From positions 1 to 64,000 of the forward strand of contig JBMNHF010000020.1 of the NCBI GenBank assembly GCA_050950205.1: a stretch of 64,000 bases of DNA. Reading direction: 5' to 3'. This DNA is from WRAV01 sp050950205. GTDB taxonomy: Bacteria > Bacillota > Clostridia > Oscillospirales > Ruminococcaceae. The notes under the pieces are model-generated. The model saw only the letters and a list, made by a program, of their open reading frames with translations. It had not been told where the DNA came from and did no database searches. Shown one piece after another: positions 51,556 through 60,627 of this stretch; position 1 is the stretch's first letter; every line of letters starts with the position of its first letter. The position numbers were made by a program, and so were the translations under genes.

Positions 51556-52755
51556 CTACAGCACCACCGCTCCGTAGCCTTGGGCAAGCAGCTCCAAGCT
51601 TTCGCGGCTCACTCCACTCTCTCCATGGATGGACGCCCGCCCGCTGTAATACAGCAGGGCAATTTCCAAAGCCTCCTCATTGTCCGCTTTAAGGCAGACG
51701 GCGGTATGAGCCAAATGAATGTTCTGTCCCAGATTGTAGGCATCCTGAACATTTTGCAGATGAAAGAGCAGCAAATCCGGGTTTGCCTCTTCGGCATTGA
51801 GGATGTGGGTGGAAATTTCTGCGGAGCAGTCGATGGGCGGGGAATGAACCGCCCCTTCCTCAATATAGTATACATCTCCCTCGTCCGCCAACAGCACAGC
51901 AGGATCCTCGCTGGGCTTGGGAGGCGGGAAGGAGAGATAGTCAAAATCGTCCAGCAAAATCCGCAGCGCCCGCATGTGATCGGGGGTCGCCCCTCGGCCG
52001 CCGCCTAATATCCGAGCTCCGGCGGCCAGTAGCTCCCAACAGGAGCAGCTCACCTCTTCCGGGGCAATCCCCTCCAAACCCGGTCTTGCGATGAGAGGAA
52101 CCTTGGCGTAGGGCGCTAAACGGCGCAAGGGCTCCAACAGGGCGTGGGGCCCGTCATCGCACTGAAGCCCAAAGGCGGAAATCCCCAACTCCTGCAGGCA
52201 GATAAGAGCCGCCAAAGGATCACAGCTCATGGAGGTCATGCCGGAATCATGGATGGTAAGGGTGACCAGAATGGGCAACCGGGACTGTCTGGCGCCCAAA
52301 ACGGCGGCTCTGGCCTCGCAGAGGGATTCCATTCCTTGAATAAGAATGAGTCCCACCCCGGCATCCCGCAAAATCAGGGCCTGCTCGGCGTAGGTGTCGA
52401 TTAAATCGGTATAGGGCAAAGGCCCAAAAGGTTCGGGAGGATGTCCCGCAGGGGCAAGACCGCCGGCCACCGTCACCTGAGGAGCTGCCGTTGCGGTGAG
52501 CTCGGCAAGGCGGGTGTTAAGCCGGTAGGCCTCTGCCCCCATCTCGTAATCGGAAAGGGAAAGCACATTGGCGCCAAAGGTCATGGCAGGCAGAACATCT
52601 GCCCCGGCATCCCGGAAAGCAGACAGTACGTTGAGAAGCAATCCGGGGTTTTGCAACAGCCATTCCTCCGGGCAGACATCAGGCCCGGGACCGAATACGC
52701 TCAGCGCTCCGGATATATCTCCCTCCAACAGTATCGGACTTTCCAAATCCAACAT
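51556..52755 (-). CDS. Homocysteine S-methyltransferase-like protein without zinc Cys pair
   Basis: A 399-residue protein resembling the first part of MetH: an N-terminal homocysteine-binding TIM barrel (residues 1-270) and then the start of a pterin-binding domain (HTAVCLKADNEEALEIALLY). The family's zinc is held by one Cys in a GxxC motif (here FGLQCDDGP, kept) and a C-C pair in GGCCGT. Here the pair reads LGGGRGATPDHM near residue 250, so both Cys are gone and zinc thiolate activation should fail. The protein also stops inside what should be the pterin domain. ATG 52755 follows AGGAGGAGTTTC. It may bind a different substrate; it ends 110 bases upstream of the CBM9-like gene. Confidence 0.75.
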   Translation of the reverse strand: MLDLESPILLEGDISGALSVFGPGPDVCPEEWLLQNPGLLLNVLSAFRDAGADVLPAMTFGANVLSLSDYEMGAEAYRLNTRLAELTATAAPQVTVAGGLAPAGHPPEPFGPLPYTDLIDTYAEQALILRDAGVGLILIQGMESLCEARAAVLGARQSRLPILVTLTIHDSGMTSMSCDPLAALICLQELGISAFGLQCDDGPHALLEPLRRLAPYAKVPLIARPGLEGIAPEEVSCSCWELLAAGARILGGGRGATPDHMRALRILLDDFDYLSFPPPKPSEDPAVLLADEGDVYYIEEGAVHSPPIDCSAEISTHILNAEEANPDLLLFHLQNVQDAYNLGQNIHLAHTAVCLKADNEEALEIALLYYSGRASIHGESGVSRESLELLAQGYGAVVL

Positions 52756-52868
52756 GAAACTCCTCCTGTCGCCTAGAGCTGTTCCAAACAAACAGAAACA
52801 CTTGAGCGGTTCCACCACTTCCCTATCCCAGGTTTGGACAGAAAATTGTTTGGAATGGCCAATGGTGT

Positions 52869-54572
52869 TTACATGCTTTCGGGGGCGTGAATGCCCAATA
52901 GTCTGAGGGTGTTTGCCAAAGCGGTTCGCACACAGAGACAGAGACAAATTCTTGCCTGCATCAGAGGCTCATCCTCGGGGATGTGAACCCGGCAGGCACT
53001 GTAAAATTTGTGGAAGAGGTTGGCAAGGTCGGTGACATAGTGGGTCAGAGCGCTGGGATCGTACCGCTCGGTCACCGAAACAATCTCGCCGGGAAGCTGT
53101 GCCAGCCGCCGGATGAGAGCAATCTCCTCGGGGGTGGAAAGGCGCAGCAGTTCTTCCTCCTCCACCTTGCGAACGGCAATGCCGCTCTCTGCCAGCTTGC
53201 GGAGAATGCTGCAAATTCTGGCGTGGGCGTACTGAACATAGTACACCGGGTTCTGACTGCTCTGCTCCACCGCCAAATCCAGATCAAAATCCATGGAGGA
53301 GCCGGGAGACTGCATATTGAAGAAGAAGCGGGCGGCGTCCACCTCTACATCGTCCAAAAGATCCCGCAGGGTAACCGAGCGGCCGCTGCGCTTGCTCATC
53401 CGATAGGGCTCTCCATCCTTCATCAGCCGAACCAGCTGCATCAGCACGATATCCAGCTTGTCGCCGGAAAGGCCCACCGCATCCATGGCTCCCTTGAGGC
53501 GGGCTACATGGCCGTGATGGTCGGCACCCCACACATCGATGACGGTATCAAAGCCCCGCAGGGCAAATTTGTCGTAATGATAGGCAATATCGGCGGCAAA
53601 GTAGGTGGCGTTGCCGTTGCCCCGAATCAGCACCTCGTCCTTTTCCGCCCCAAATTCCGAGGCCCGGTACCACAGAGCCCCTTCTTTTTCGTAGGTGAGC
53701 CCTTTTTGGGTAAGGATTCCCACCACCTTGTCCACCAAGCCTCTCTCGTACAGAGAGGACTCGTGGAACCAGTTGTCGTAGGTAATGCGGTAGTGGGCCA
53801 GATCGTCCTTCATGGCCTGAATGTTTTTGGGCAGGGCGTAGTCCACCAGGGCTTGCTTTCGCTCTTCCTCCGAGGTGGAAAGGTATTGGTCCCCATGGAT
53901 GGCGGCAAACTCCTTAACCCGGTCCTTGATATCCTCTCCCTGGTAGCAGTCCTCGGGGAGGGGGTGAGCTTCCTCCCCCTCAAAATGCTGCAGATAGCGA
54001 ACATTGAGGGAAAGGGCAAACTTTTCGATCTGGTTTCCCGCATCGTTAATATAGAATTCCCGGGCCACATCGTAGCCGGCGGCATCCAGCGCGGCGGCCA
54101 AAGCGTCGCCGATGGCGCCCCCTCTTGCATTGCCCATGTGCATGGGGCCGGTGGGGTTGGCAGAAACAAACTCCACCATCACCTTTTTGCCCTTTCCTGC
54201 GTTGGTGCGGCCAAAGGCTTCTCCCAAGGTTTCGATGGACTCCAGCACGGCGGCAAACCACTGGGGCTTGAGGAAGAAATTGAGAAAACCAGGGCCCGCG
54301 CTTTCCGCCCGGGCAAACCAGGTACCGGCAAAATCCAGATGATTTAAAACAGCGGCAGCTATTTTTGGTGGAGCGCAGCGAAACGCCCGGGCTCCCGCCA
54401 TGGCAATGTTGGAGGCAAAGTCTCCATGAGAAGTGTCGGCAGGAATTTCCACTGCAAAAGCCGGAAGCTCTGCCCGGGGCAGTTCCTCGGACGCCATGGC
54501 AGCTTCCAGAGCGGCAAGAATCATCTCCCGCACCTGAGCTGCGGCATCCCGAACCAGATTGTTTGACGTCAT
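52869..54572 (-). CDS. argS: Arginyl-tRNA synthetase
   Basis: ArgS, 567 residues, charges tRNA-Arg. The N-terminal additional domain is followed by the class I HIGH-equivalent motif SANPTGPMHMGNARGGAIGD and the KMSKS-equivalent YRMSKRSGRSVTL. The C-terminal DALR anticodon-binding domain begins near residue 450 (NPVYYVQYAHARICSI) and ends LRLLGIHAPESM, the usual ArgS C-terminus. ATG 54572 has GAGGAGAG about 10 bases upstream. It lies downstream of the DUF1934 gene, as in Bacillus ywiB-argS. Confidence 0.97.
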   Translation of the reverse strand: MTSNNLVRDAAAQVREMILAALEAAMASEELPRAELPAFAVEIPADTSHGDFASNIAMAGARAFRCAPPKIAAAVLNHLDFAGTWFARAESAGPGFLNFFLKPQWFAAVLESIETLGEAFGRTNAGKGKKVMVEFVSANPTGPMHMGNARGGAIGDALAAALDAAGYDVAREFYINDAGNQIEKFALSLNVRYLQHFEGEEAHPLPEDCYQGEDIKDRVKEFAAIHGDQYLSTSEEERKQALVDYALPKNIQAMKDDLAHYRITYDNWFHESSLYERGLVDKVVGILTQKGLTYEKEGALWYRASEFGAEKDEVLIRGNGNATYFAADIAYHYDKFALRGFDTVIDVWGADHHGHVARLKGAMDAVGLSGDKLDIVLMQLVRLMKDGEPYRMSKRSGRSVTLRDLLDDVEVDAARFFFNMQSPGSSMDFDLDLAVEQSSQNPVYYVQYAHARICSILRKLAESGIAVRKVEEEELLRLSTPEEIALIRRLAQLPGEIVSVTERYDPSALTHYVTDLANLFHKFYSACRVHIPEDEPLMQARICLCLCVRTALANTLRLLGIHAPESM

Positions 54573-54627
54573 GTGTGTATTCTCTCCTCTGCTTGATGCA
54601 AGTTAAAAAACAGGCGGAAAGCTTAAA

Positions 54628-55056
54628 TTAGCTTTCGCGAATGTTAATATACATTTCATTTTCGCTGGAATACATGGAATTGATGTCCAGAGAATATTTA
54701 ATTTCCAGCTCCCCTCCGTCATCGGTGAGGCTGGACTTGATGCGGCTGCCCAAAATCCCCACCATCATGTCGCCATAACCTACATTGTAGTAACACTGAT
54801 GGCGAACTCCCCGCTGGACAATCAGCTGGGAGTTTGCCGTTCCGGAGCGCTCCAGAGTTACCATGTCCTCTTTGTCCACCTTCAGGGTGGTGCGGGAGCC
54901 TTCGAACCCGGTGGCCTCACTCTCTTCGTAGCTGATGTAATAGCAGCCGTTTTTTTTATAGTACTGACCGGTGGTAAACAGCTCGATGACATCCTGGTCC
55001 CCTTGGCTGTTGTAAACCCCCTTGATACTGATAAGCACATCCTTTTTCATATCCAT
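54628..55056 (-). CDS. DUF1934 (YwiB-like) protein
   Basis: A 142-residue beta-rich protein of the DUF1934 family, lipocalin-like in fold. Typical features: MKKDVLISIKGVYNSQGDQD at the start, YYISYEESEATGFEGSRTTL, LERSGTANSQLIVQRG and a C-terminal LEIKYSLDINSMYSSENEM. The function is not known. Its position 55 bases before argS is conserved in Firmicutes, suggesting a shared transcript. ATG 55056 or 55050 both fit the AAGGGG site. Confidence 0.9.
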   Translation of the reverse strand: MDMKKDVLISIKGVYNSQGDQDVIELFTTGQYYKKNGCYYISYEESEATGFEGSRTTLKVDKEDMVTLERSGTANSQLIVQRGVRHQCYYNVGYGDMMVGILGSRIKSSLTDDGGELEIKYSLDINSMYSSENEMYINIRES

Positions 55057-55273
55057 TATCCCCTTGCGCTACAAAGCACCTATCTATCGTTCTTTTTTGC
55101 CCTACAACTTTGCCGGACTGGACAAGTTGAGCGGCAAAAATTGTGTTGTAACAGCGTTTTGGTTATTATACCACGAACAAGGGGCCCAAGGGAAGCCTTG
55201 GGCCAATTATTCACGGTTTCTTTGGTTTTTAGGGATGATCTCATCCAGCTATGTAATACCGTGGGCAAACGTT

Positions 55274-56167
55274 CTAAACCGTACGGCCGCAGCGAGCCAT
55301 GGCAGCATTCACTTCTTGGCGCACCCGCTGCTGAATCTTCTTGTTAAAAGGCACATACCGGCCGTTGTCGTATTCGCAGAGGAAAATCCCCTGATACCCG
55401 GAAGAAACGATTATATCAAAGGCTTCTGCCAGCGGAACCTCTCCCCAGAAGGGGGGCAGGTGCAGATCCCCCTGACCCCATGCAATGCGCAGAGTGGGAG
55501 GGGTGTGTTTGTAGACAAAAAAATCCTTGAGCCGCATGGGCTCAAACCGCCCCACATTGTCGTTGACATGAAGATGCCCTAAGTAGGGAGCGCACTCCCT
55601 CACCCCGGTGATAAAATCTCCGCCAAAATACCGGGTGGAAAGATAGAGGTGACCCAGATCCAGATTCATCCGATAATGGGGATGCCCCACCGCCTTGACG
55701 GTGGCCAGAGCATACTCGTACCGCTCCACTTCAATGTTTTCCAGGCAGAGAACCACCCCCCGCCGCTGGGCGTGACAGGCAGCCATCTGCTGACTTTCCA
55801 GAAAAAGCGCCTCCTCCTCTTCCCGGGGGGAGCGCTCCTCGTAATGAATGGTAAGGGTTCTCATCCCCAATTCGGCACAAATGTCGATGGAGGAGGTGAG
55901 AATTTCAAGCTGCCGTTCCCGATTTTCCCGGGTGCGAAAATTGAGGTCATACATCATATGTCCCGTATAGACCAGAGGGAAGCGGGAAAATTGCTCCTTA
56001 AAATAAGCAAGGTAATCGGGCTGTATCTTGCCCCCTACAATGAGGGGAAAGGTGCCGAGATTAAGCTCCAGTGCATCAAAACCATCCCCCGCAACCGTTT
56101 GCAGCACCTGAGGCAACTGTTCTGCCTTTGCCGCCGCAGGAAAATTCATACCGATGAGAGCACCCAT
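55274..56167 (-). CDS. Sugar phosphate isomerase/epimerase-type TIM-barrel protein
   Basis: A 297-residue protein of the AP-endonuclease-2-like TIM-barrel superfamily. Metal-site residues are visible: LELNLGTFPL, GHMMYDLNFRT, LTIHYEERSPREEEE, LCLENIE (Glu), MNLDLGHLYLS (Asp and His), LGHLHVNDNVG and FLCEYDN (Glu). The fold is certain, the reaction not; endonuclease IV is unlikely because its full His set is not present. ATG 56167 is used with GGAG 9 bases upstream. It is divergent from the MBL gene. It is only a remote relative of the ketose epimerase at 2170-3054. Confidence 0.75.
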   Translation of the reverse strand: MGALIGMNFPAAAKAEQLPQVLQTVAGDGFDALELNLGTFPLIVGGKIQPDYLAYFKEQFSRFPLVYTGHMMYDLNFRTRENRERQLEILTSSIDICAELGMRTLTIHYEERSPREEEEALFLESQQMAACHAQRRGVVLCLENIEVERYEYALATVKAVGHPHYRMNLDLGHLYLSTRYFGGDFITGVRECAPYLGHLHVNDNVGRFEPMRLKDFFVYKHTPPTLRIAWGQGDLHLPPFWGEVPLAEAFDIIVSSGYQGIFLCEYDNGRYVPFNKKIQQRVRQEVNAAMARCGRTV

Positions 56168-56258
56168 GTTTGTCATCTCCGTAAACGTTTGTGTCGAACA
56201 CCCTCTATTATACGGGATAAGGTCCGCCATTGTCAATTCAAAATCCATCGAAACAGTG

Positions 56259-56287
56259 TTGATTTCACTGAGCAATCAGTTTATAAT
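56259..56287 (+). promoter_or_regulatory. Predicted promoter of MBL hydrolase gene
   Basis: TTGATT (56259-56264), a 17-base spacer and TATAAT (56282-56287) stand 25 bases before the start codon. Confidence 0.75.
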
Positions 56288-56311
56288 GACAGGTGAGAAG
56301 GGGGGATAAAT

Positions 56312-57190
56312 ATGGGCTGTTTTTACGCATTAAATGCAGGAAAAGCGGATTGTCTGGTACTGCAACTGACGGTGGACGGACAAACCAAAACCATAGTAGT
56401 GGATGGAGGCAGCAAGAAAGATCCCCGCAGGCCCCTTCTTCTTTTTTTAAAAGAGCTGGGAGCACCGCACATTGATTTGATGATTCTCACCCATATTCAT
56501 CAGGATCACCTTGGTTATTTGCAGGAAGCATCGGAAACGTTTTCGGTTAAGGAGGCCGTGCTGCCCTACCCGCCGATTCCCCTGCCGCCAGATCAGTTGG
56601 AAGCCTTGTATAGCAAAAAACAGGCCGCCAATATGAGAGCCTACAACGCCTTCTATCGCAGCCTGGAGGGGCGTTGCCGGCTGCATACCGTTTACCCCTT
56701 CACCGGGCCGGGGCGCTATGTGTATGGGGATTATACCCTAACCTGCCTATATCCCGATCCGGGAGCCATTTCACCGGTTTGGAGCGCTTACCAAAGCATA
56801 CTGACCACTCCCACCCAAAATGCCCAGCCCATTGCCGATCAGTCGCGGGAGTGGATCAATGCAGACAGCTCCATTTGGGTGCTGGAAAAAGAAAGGCAGG
56901 CCCTTTTGCTTCTTTGCGGCGACAGCCTGGATGATAACGTAGCCAATAGCTGCCTCCAACACGAAGTGACAGAGGTGGGAATCATCAAGCTCTCCCACCA
57001 CGGACGCAACGATAAGGGAAAGGTTTACTTCCGGCCGGAAACCATCCAAGCTCTCAACCCCCACACCGTTGTGATATCGGCGGACGAAACCGTAACCGCT
57101 CGTTACCGCAGCGTCTTTGACACCATTGCACCCAAGGCAAAGCTGCTGATTACCTGTGAGGCAGAGCAGTATCACCGGCTGACAGTGTGA
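56312..57190 (+). CDS. MBL-fold metallo-hydrolase, ComEC C-terminal type
   Basis: A 292-residue cytosolic metallo-beta-lactamase-fold protein. Metal motif THIHQDHLG near residue 70 carries the HxHxDH set; further ligands are probably in LLLLCGDSLDD and LSHHGRND. The order of motifs (N-terminal NAGKADCLVLQL, then SHHGRND and ALNPHTVVIS) matches the stand-alone relatives of the ComEC/Rec2 hydrolase domain. Substrate unknown, perhaps a nucleotide or phosphodiester. The ATG follows GAGAAGGGGGG. It has its own promoter and terminator. Confidence 0.85.
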   Translation: MGCFYALNAGKADCLVLQLTVDGQTKTIVVDGGSKKDPRRPLLLFLKELGAPHIDLMILTHIHQDHLGYLQEASETFSVKEAVLPYPPIPLPPDQLEALYSKKQAANMRAYNAFYRSLEGRCRLHTVYPFTGPGRYVYGDYTLTCLYPDPGAISPVWSAYQSILTTPTQNAQPIADQSREWINADSSIWVLEKERQALLLLCGDSLDDNVANSCLQHEVTEVGIIKLSHHGRNDKGKVYFRPETIQALNPHTVVISADETVTARYRSVFDTIAPKAKLLITCEAEQYHRLTV

Positions 57191-57205
57191 TTTCATTCCA
57201 ATAAC

Positions 57206-57256
57206 AAAAAACCATAGACAGAGTGGGATCCCCCTGCTCTATCTATGGTTTCTTTT
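57206..57256. terminator. Bidirectional terminator
   Basis: AAACCATAGA...TCTATGGTTT with an inner AGAG/CTCT extension is flanked by A and T runs. It ends the MBL transcript and, on the other strand, the dideoxyhexose operon. Confidence 0.85.
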
Positions 57257-57261
57257 TTGGG

Positions 57262-58185
57262 CTAAGGCTTTGACAAGCTCTTTTGAATCCAATCCGCCGT
57301 TTGGCGAATTCCCTGAGCAAAGGAAACCTCCGGCCGAAAGCCTGTATCCTGTAAGGTCTGGCGGCAATCAAACACCGAGAGGGGCAGCCCTTCCCCGGTA
57401 AAAGGAAGGGCACCAAATTCCAGATTCCCTTCGGGTGCCACCACATCCCGCATTTCCATCAAAAACTCCCGCAGAGGCCTTGGAGAAGAGCTGCCGATGA
57501 GGTATTCGCAAAAGGGTTTTCCTCGCTCTCCAATCAGGCGCAGGGCTCTTGCCACATCGGTGATGTATACAAAGTCGTAGTACTGGGTGGCCTTCGTAAA
57601 GCGCAACGGCTTGCCCTGGAGCATATTTCGAATGCTTTGATTGACCAGCCGGGCAGAACGTTCCCCCACACCGTAAGCGTTGGTGATGATGGGCCACAAA
57701 AGCTCGATACCCCTGTGCCCTGCCACGGCGCTGCACATACAGTGGGCGGTGAGCTTGGCGCTTCCGTACAGGTAAGAGCGAGGGAGGGGGTTCCCCTGGG
57801 CCTCCAAGGTAACGAGCACTTCCTTTTCGCAGATGCTGCCGGCACAAATCATTCTGCGGCATCCTAAATTGGCTGCCACCTCGACGCAATCAACGGCCCA
57901 CTGGATGTTTTGCAGCTGCAGCGGGAGATTGGAGCGCTCCCCCTCCGAAATACCCTCCCAGGCAAGGTGAAAAAACAAGTGGATATTCTGGTTGGGGATT
58001 AATGTTTCCAAGTTCGCAATATGGGAAAGATCGCAGGAAACCGCCACAACATCCTCTCGATGGCTCCATGGATTGGAACCGGCGCCCCGCAAAACCGCAA
58101 AAACACGGTAGTTGTGTTGAAGCAGCTCCTCCACCAGGGCTCGCCCAATAAATCCCCCTGCCCCCGTCACAATTGCTTGTTTCAT
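57262..58185 (-). CDS. NAD-dependent epimerase/reductase of CDP-dideoxysugar pathway
   Basis: An extended short-chain dehydrogenase of 307 residues. The N-terminal Rossmann motif is GAGGFIGRALVEELL and the catalytic pair lies in SYLYGSAKL (YxxxK), with ICAGSICEKE before it. It is the last gene of the operon that makes CDP-4-keto-3,6-dideoxyglucose, so it probably reduces the 4-keto group to give a CDP-3,6-dideoxyhexose such as CDP-abequose or CDP-paratose. Which isomer is made cannot be told by eye. ATG 58185 follows GGAAAGGGG. Confidence 0.82.
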   Translation of the reverse strand: MKQAIVTGAGGFIGRALVEELLQHNYRVFAVLRGAGSNPWSHREDVVAVSCDLSHIANLETLIPNQNIHLFFHLAWEGISEGERSNLPLQLQNIQWAVDCVEVAANLGCRRMICAGSICEKEVLVTLEAQGNPLPRSYLYGSAKLTAHCMCSAVAGHRGIELLWPIITNAYGVGERSARLVNQSIRNMLQGKPLRFTKATQYYDFVYITDVARALRLIGERGKPFCEYLIGSSSPRPLREFLMEMRDVVAPEGNLEFGALPFTGEGLPLSVFDCRQTLQDTGFRPEVSFAQGIRQTADWIQKSLSKP

Positions 58186-58213
58186 CGATTTCCCCTTTCC
58201 ATCCCGCTACTTC

Positions 58214-59563
58214 TTATCTGTCTGAGGAGAAAGCCTCCTGCACCTTTTGGGACATATACTTTCGTTGCTGCTCCGAGAGTCCGGGGTAGACGCCAATCCA
58301 GAAGGTATTGTTTAGAATATCATCGGTGTTTTGCAGCTCTCCCACCACCCGGTACCCTCGTTTTTCCCTTCGCAGGGTGTCAAAGCAGGGGTGCCGGATG
58401 AGGTTTCCCGCAAAGAGCATCCTTGTTTGAATCCCCGCCTGCTCCAAAAAGGCAACCACTTGATCCCGCTTGCCCTCCTCCTTACAGGTGATGGGAAAGC
58501 CAAACCAACTGGGTTTTGCTTCGGGGTAGGATTGGGGCAGGACGATTTGATCCGAAAGATGAGCTAGACCCTCATAAAGATAGCGGAAGTTTTGATTTCG
58601 CTTTTCAATAAAGGAAGGGAGCTTATGGAGCTGCGCGCAACCAATGGCAGCCTGCAGGTCGGTGGCCTTCAGGTTGTATCCAAAGTGGGAGTAGACATAC
58701 TTGTGATCGTACCCCAAGGGGAGCTCTCCGTATTGGCGGTCAAACCGATGCCCACAGAGATTATCCTGACCGGAGGGGCAAACGCAGTCCCTTCCCCAGT
58801 CTCGCAGGGAGCGAATGATTTTGTGGAGCAGTGGGCTGTTGGTGTAAACCGCCCCACCCTCCCCCGTAGTCATGTGGTGGGGGGGATAAAAGCTGGAGGT
58901 TCCGATGTCTCCCACGGTGCCGGTGTATTGTTCTTTCCCCTGAATCAAAAATTTGGCCCCCAGAGCATCGCAGTTGTCCTCCACCAGCCAAAGGTTGTGA
59001 TCTTTGCAAAACCTGGCCACCTGGTCCAGCGCAAAGGGATTCCCCAGGGTATGGGCCAACATCACCGCTTTTGTTTTATGGGATAAAGCCTTCTGCATTT
59101 GCTCAACGTCCACATTGTAATGAGGAAGGGTTACATCCACAAAGACAGGAACCGCCCCGTACTGAATGATGGGCGCTACAGTGGTGGGAAAGCCACAGGC
59201 CACCGTAATCACTTCATCCCCCCGGGCAATGGCCCTTTCCCCCAAAAGAGGAGAGGTCAGGGCCATAAAGGCCAACAGGTTGGCCGAGGACCCGGAATTG
59301 ACAAAGGAGCAGTACTTCACCCCCAGAAAGTCGGCCAGCTTTGCTTCCAAATCGTCGGTGTAGCGTCCGGCGGTCAGCCAAAATTCCAAGGCGCTGTCCA
59401 CCAGTTGCACCATTTCCGCCTCATCGTAGACACGCCCGGCGTAGGGAATTCTCCCCTGCTCGGGAAGCTTTTCTTTTTGGCTGTGATATTGAATGGCATA
59501 CTTTTTTACAGCGTCCAGAATCTCCTGCCTTGCCTGCTGCTGGCTTTTGGTGTTTGCACTCAT
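58214..59563 (-). CDS. rfbH: CDP-4-keto-6-deoxyglucose-3-dehydrase (E1)
   Basis: The PMP- and [2Fe-2S]-dependent dehydrase that removes the C3 hydroxyl from CDP-4-keto-6-deoxyglucose. Length is 449 residues. The PLP lysine of aminotransferases is replaced by His as required, near residue 229 in SSFYPPHHMTTGEGGAVY. Iron-sulphur cysteines lie in WGRDCVCPSGQDNLCGHRF. It also has the N-terminal KEKLPEQGRIPYAGRVYDE typical of the family. ATG 59563 is chosen with GGAGGGG upstream and a 4-base overlap with rfbG; the frame stays open for 215 codons further upstream but that is the shadow of rfbG. A separate reductase (E3, rfbI/ascD) is not in the window. Confidence 0.95.
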   Translation of the reverse strand: MSANTKSQQQARQEILDAVKKYAIQYHSQKEKLPEQGRIPYAGRVYDEAEMVQLVDSALEFWLTAGRYTDDLEAKLADFLGVKYCSFVNSGSSANLLAFMALTSPLLGERAIARGDEVITVACGFPTTVAPIIQYGAVPVFVDVTLPHYNVDVEQMQKALSHKTKAVMLAHTLGNPFALDQVARFCKDHNLWLVEDNCDALGAKFLIQGKEQYTGTVGDIGTSSFYPPHHMTTGEGGAVYTNSPLLHKIIRSLRDWGRDCVCPSGQDNLCGHRFDRQYGELPLGYDHKYVYSHFGYNLKATDLQAAIGCAQLHKLPSFIEKRNQNFRYLYEGLAHLSDQIVLPQSYPEAKPSWFGFPITCKEEGKRDQVVAFLEQAGIQTRMLFAGNLIRHPCFDTLRREKRGYRVVGELQNTDDILNNTFWIGVYPGLSEQQRKYMSQKVQEAFSSDR

Positions 59564-60627
59564 CCGGTTTCCCCTCCACTTGCTAAATATTCTCGAATCT
59601 GCCTGGCGGTACAATGGACAACATCCCCACCCTTTGCAAAAACCTTGGCCCACTCCACCGTTTTTTCCACCGCCTGCTGGATGTTCCAGCGAGGTTTCCA
59701 GTTCAGCATGCTTTGCAGCTTGGAGCAGTCCAGCTTTAGAAAGTTTGCTTCCCGGAGAGCTGAATCCTGTGTGGTCTGCCAGCTCATCCCCTCCCCCCAG
59801 TGTTTGCAAAAGAGGCTTGCCAGCTCTGCCGTGGTCACACAGTCCTCTTCCGCCGGCCCCACATTGTACTGGCCCGCTAGGTCGTGGTTGTAATACTGCT
59901 TTTGGGCGATTTCCAAATAGGCAAAGAGAGGTTCCAACACATGCTGGTAGGGCCTGACCGAGTGGGGTTGGCGCAGCAAAACAGGCTCCCCATTCATGGC
60001 GGCCCGTATGCAGTCGGGGACGATGCGGTCTTGGGAAAAATCTCCCCCTCCAATGACATTGCCGGCCCGCACCGTCGACAGGGCAATGGGCCGCTCTTGG
60101 AAAAAGGAGGCGCTGTATCCGCCGGTGACCAGCTCGGAGCAGGACTTGCTGTTGGAGTATGGGTCGGAGCCGTTGAGGCGGTCGGTTTCCCGGTATCCCC
60201 ACACCCACTCTTTATTTTCATACACCTTGTCGGTGGTAACATTGACCAGAGACTGAACACAACTGCTCTGCCGCACACACTCCAACAGGTGTACGGTGCC
60301 CATAACGTTGATCTCATAGGTGTAAACAGGCTGTTGATAGCCCTTTCGCACCAAAGGCTGGGCCGCCATGTGAAAGACAATCTCCGGCTGTGCCGAATTA
60401 AAAACAGCCTTAAGATGGGGATAATCCCGAATATCCCCGACCACCGAGGTGATTTTTGGGTCCAGAGCAAGGAGGGAGTAGAGATTGGGAGAGGTTGGAG
60501 GCTGTAGGGCATACCCGGTGACCTTGGCGCCCAAATCACTGAGAATTTGGCAAAGCCAGGAGCCTTTAAACCCCGTATGCCCCGTTACCAGGACCTTTTT
60601 GTTTTGGTAAAAGGAAAAGTCCGTCAT
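59560..60627 (-). CDS. rfbG: CDP-glucose 4,6-dehydratase
   Basis: An extended SDR of 355 residues that turns CDP-glucose into CDP-4-keto-6-deoxyglucose. NAD-binding motif VTGHTGFKGSWLCQIL is the typical form of this enzyme. The active-site region is NVTTDKVYENKEWVWGYRE and the YxxxK pair is in DPYSNSKSCSELV. GNVIGGGDFSQDRIVPD is another family signature. ATG 60627 overlaps the rfbF stop (ATGA) and its own stop overlaps the rfbH start, so the three genes are translationally coupled. Confidence 0.96.
   Translation of the reverse strand: MTDFSFYQNKKVLVTGHTGFKGSWLCQILSDLGAKVTGYALQPPTSPNLYSLLALDPKITSVVGDIRDYPHLKAVFNSAQPEIVFHMAAQPLVRKGYQQPVYTYEINVMGTVHLLECVRQSSCVQSLVNVTTDKVYENKEWVWGYRETDRLNGSDPYSNSKSCSELVTGGYSASFFQERPIALSTVRAGNVIGGGDFSQDRIVPDCIRAAMNGEPVLLRQPHSVRPYQHVLEPLFAYLEIAQKQYYNHDLAGQYNVGPAEEDCVTTAELASLFCKHWGEGMSWQTTQDSALREANFLKLDCSKLQSMLNWKPRWNIQQAVEKTVEWAKVFAKGGDVVHCTARQIREYLASGGETG

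Noticed and set aside
52983..54347. Plus-strand open frame of 454 codons opposite argS
   Set aside because: It is a shadow of argS on the other strand; no start signals and no recognisable motifs.
59564..60208. N-terminal extension of rfbH by 215 codons
   Set aside because: The frame is open by chance across rfbG. The family N-terminus and the GGAGGGG site place the start at 59563.
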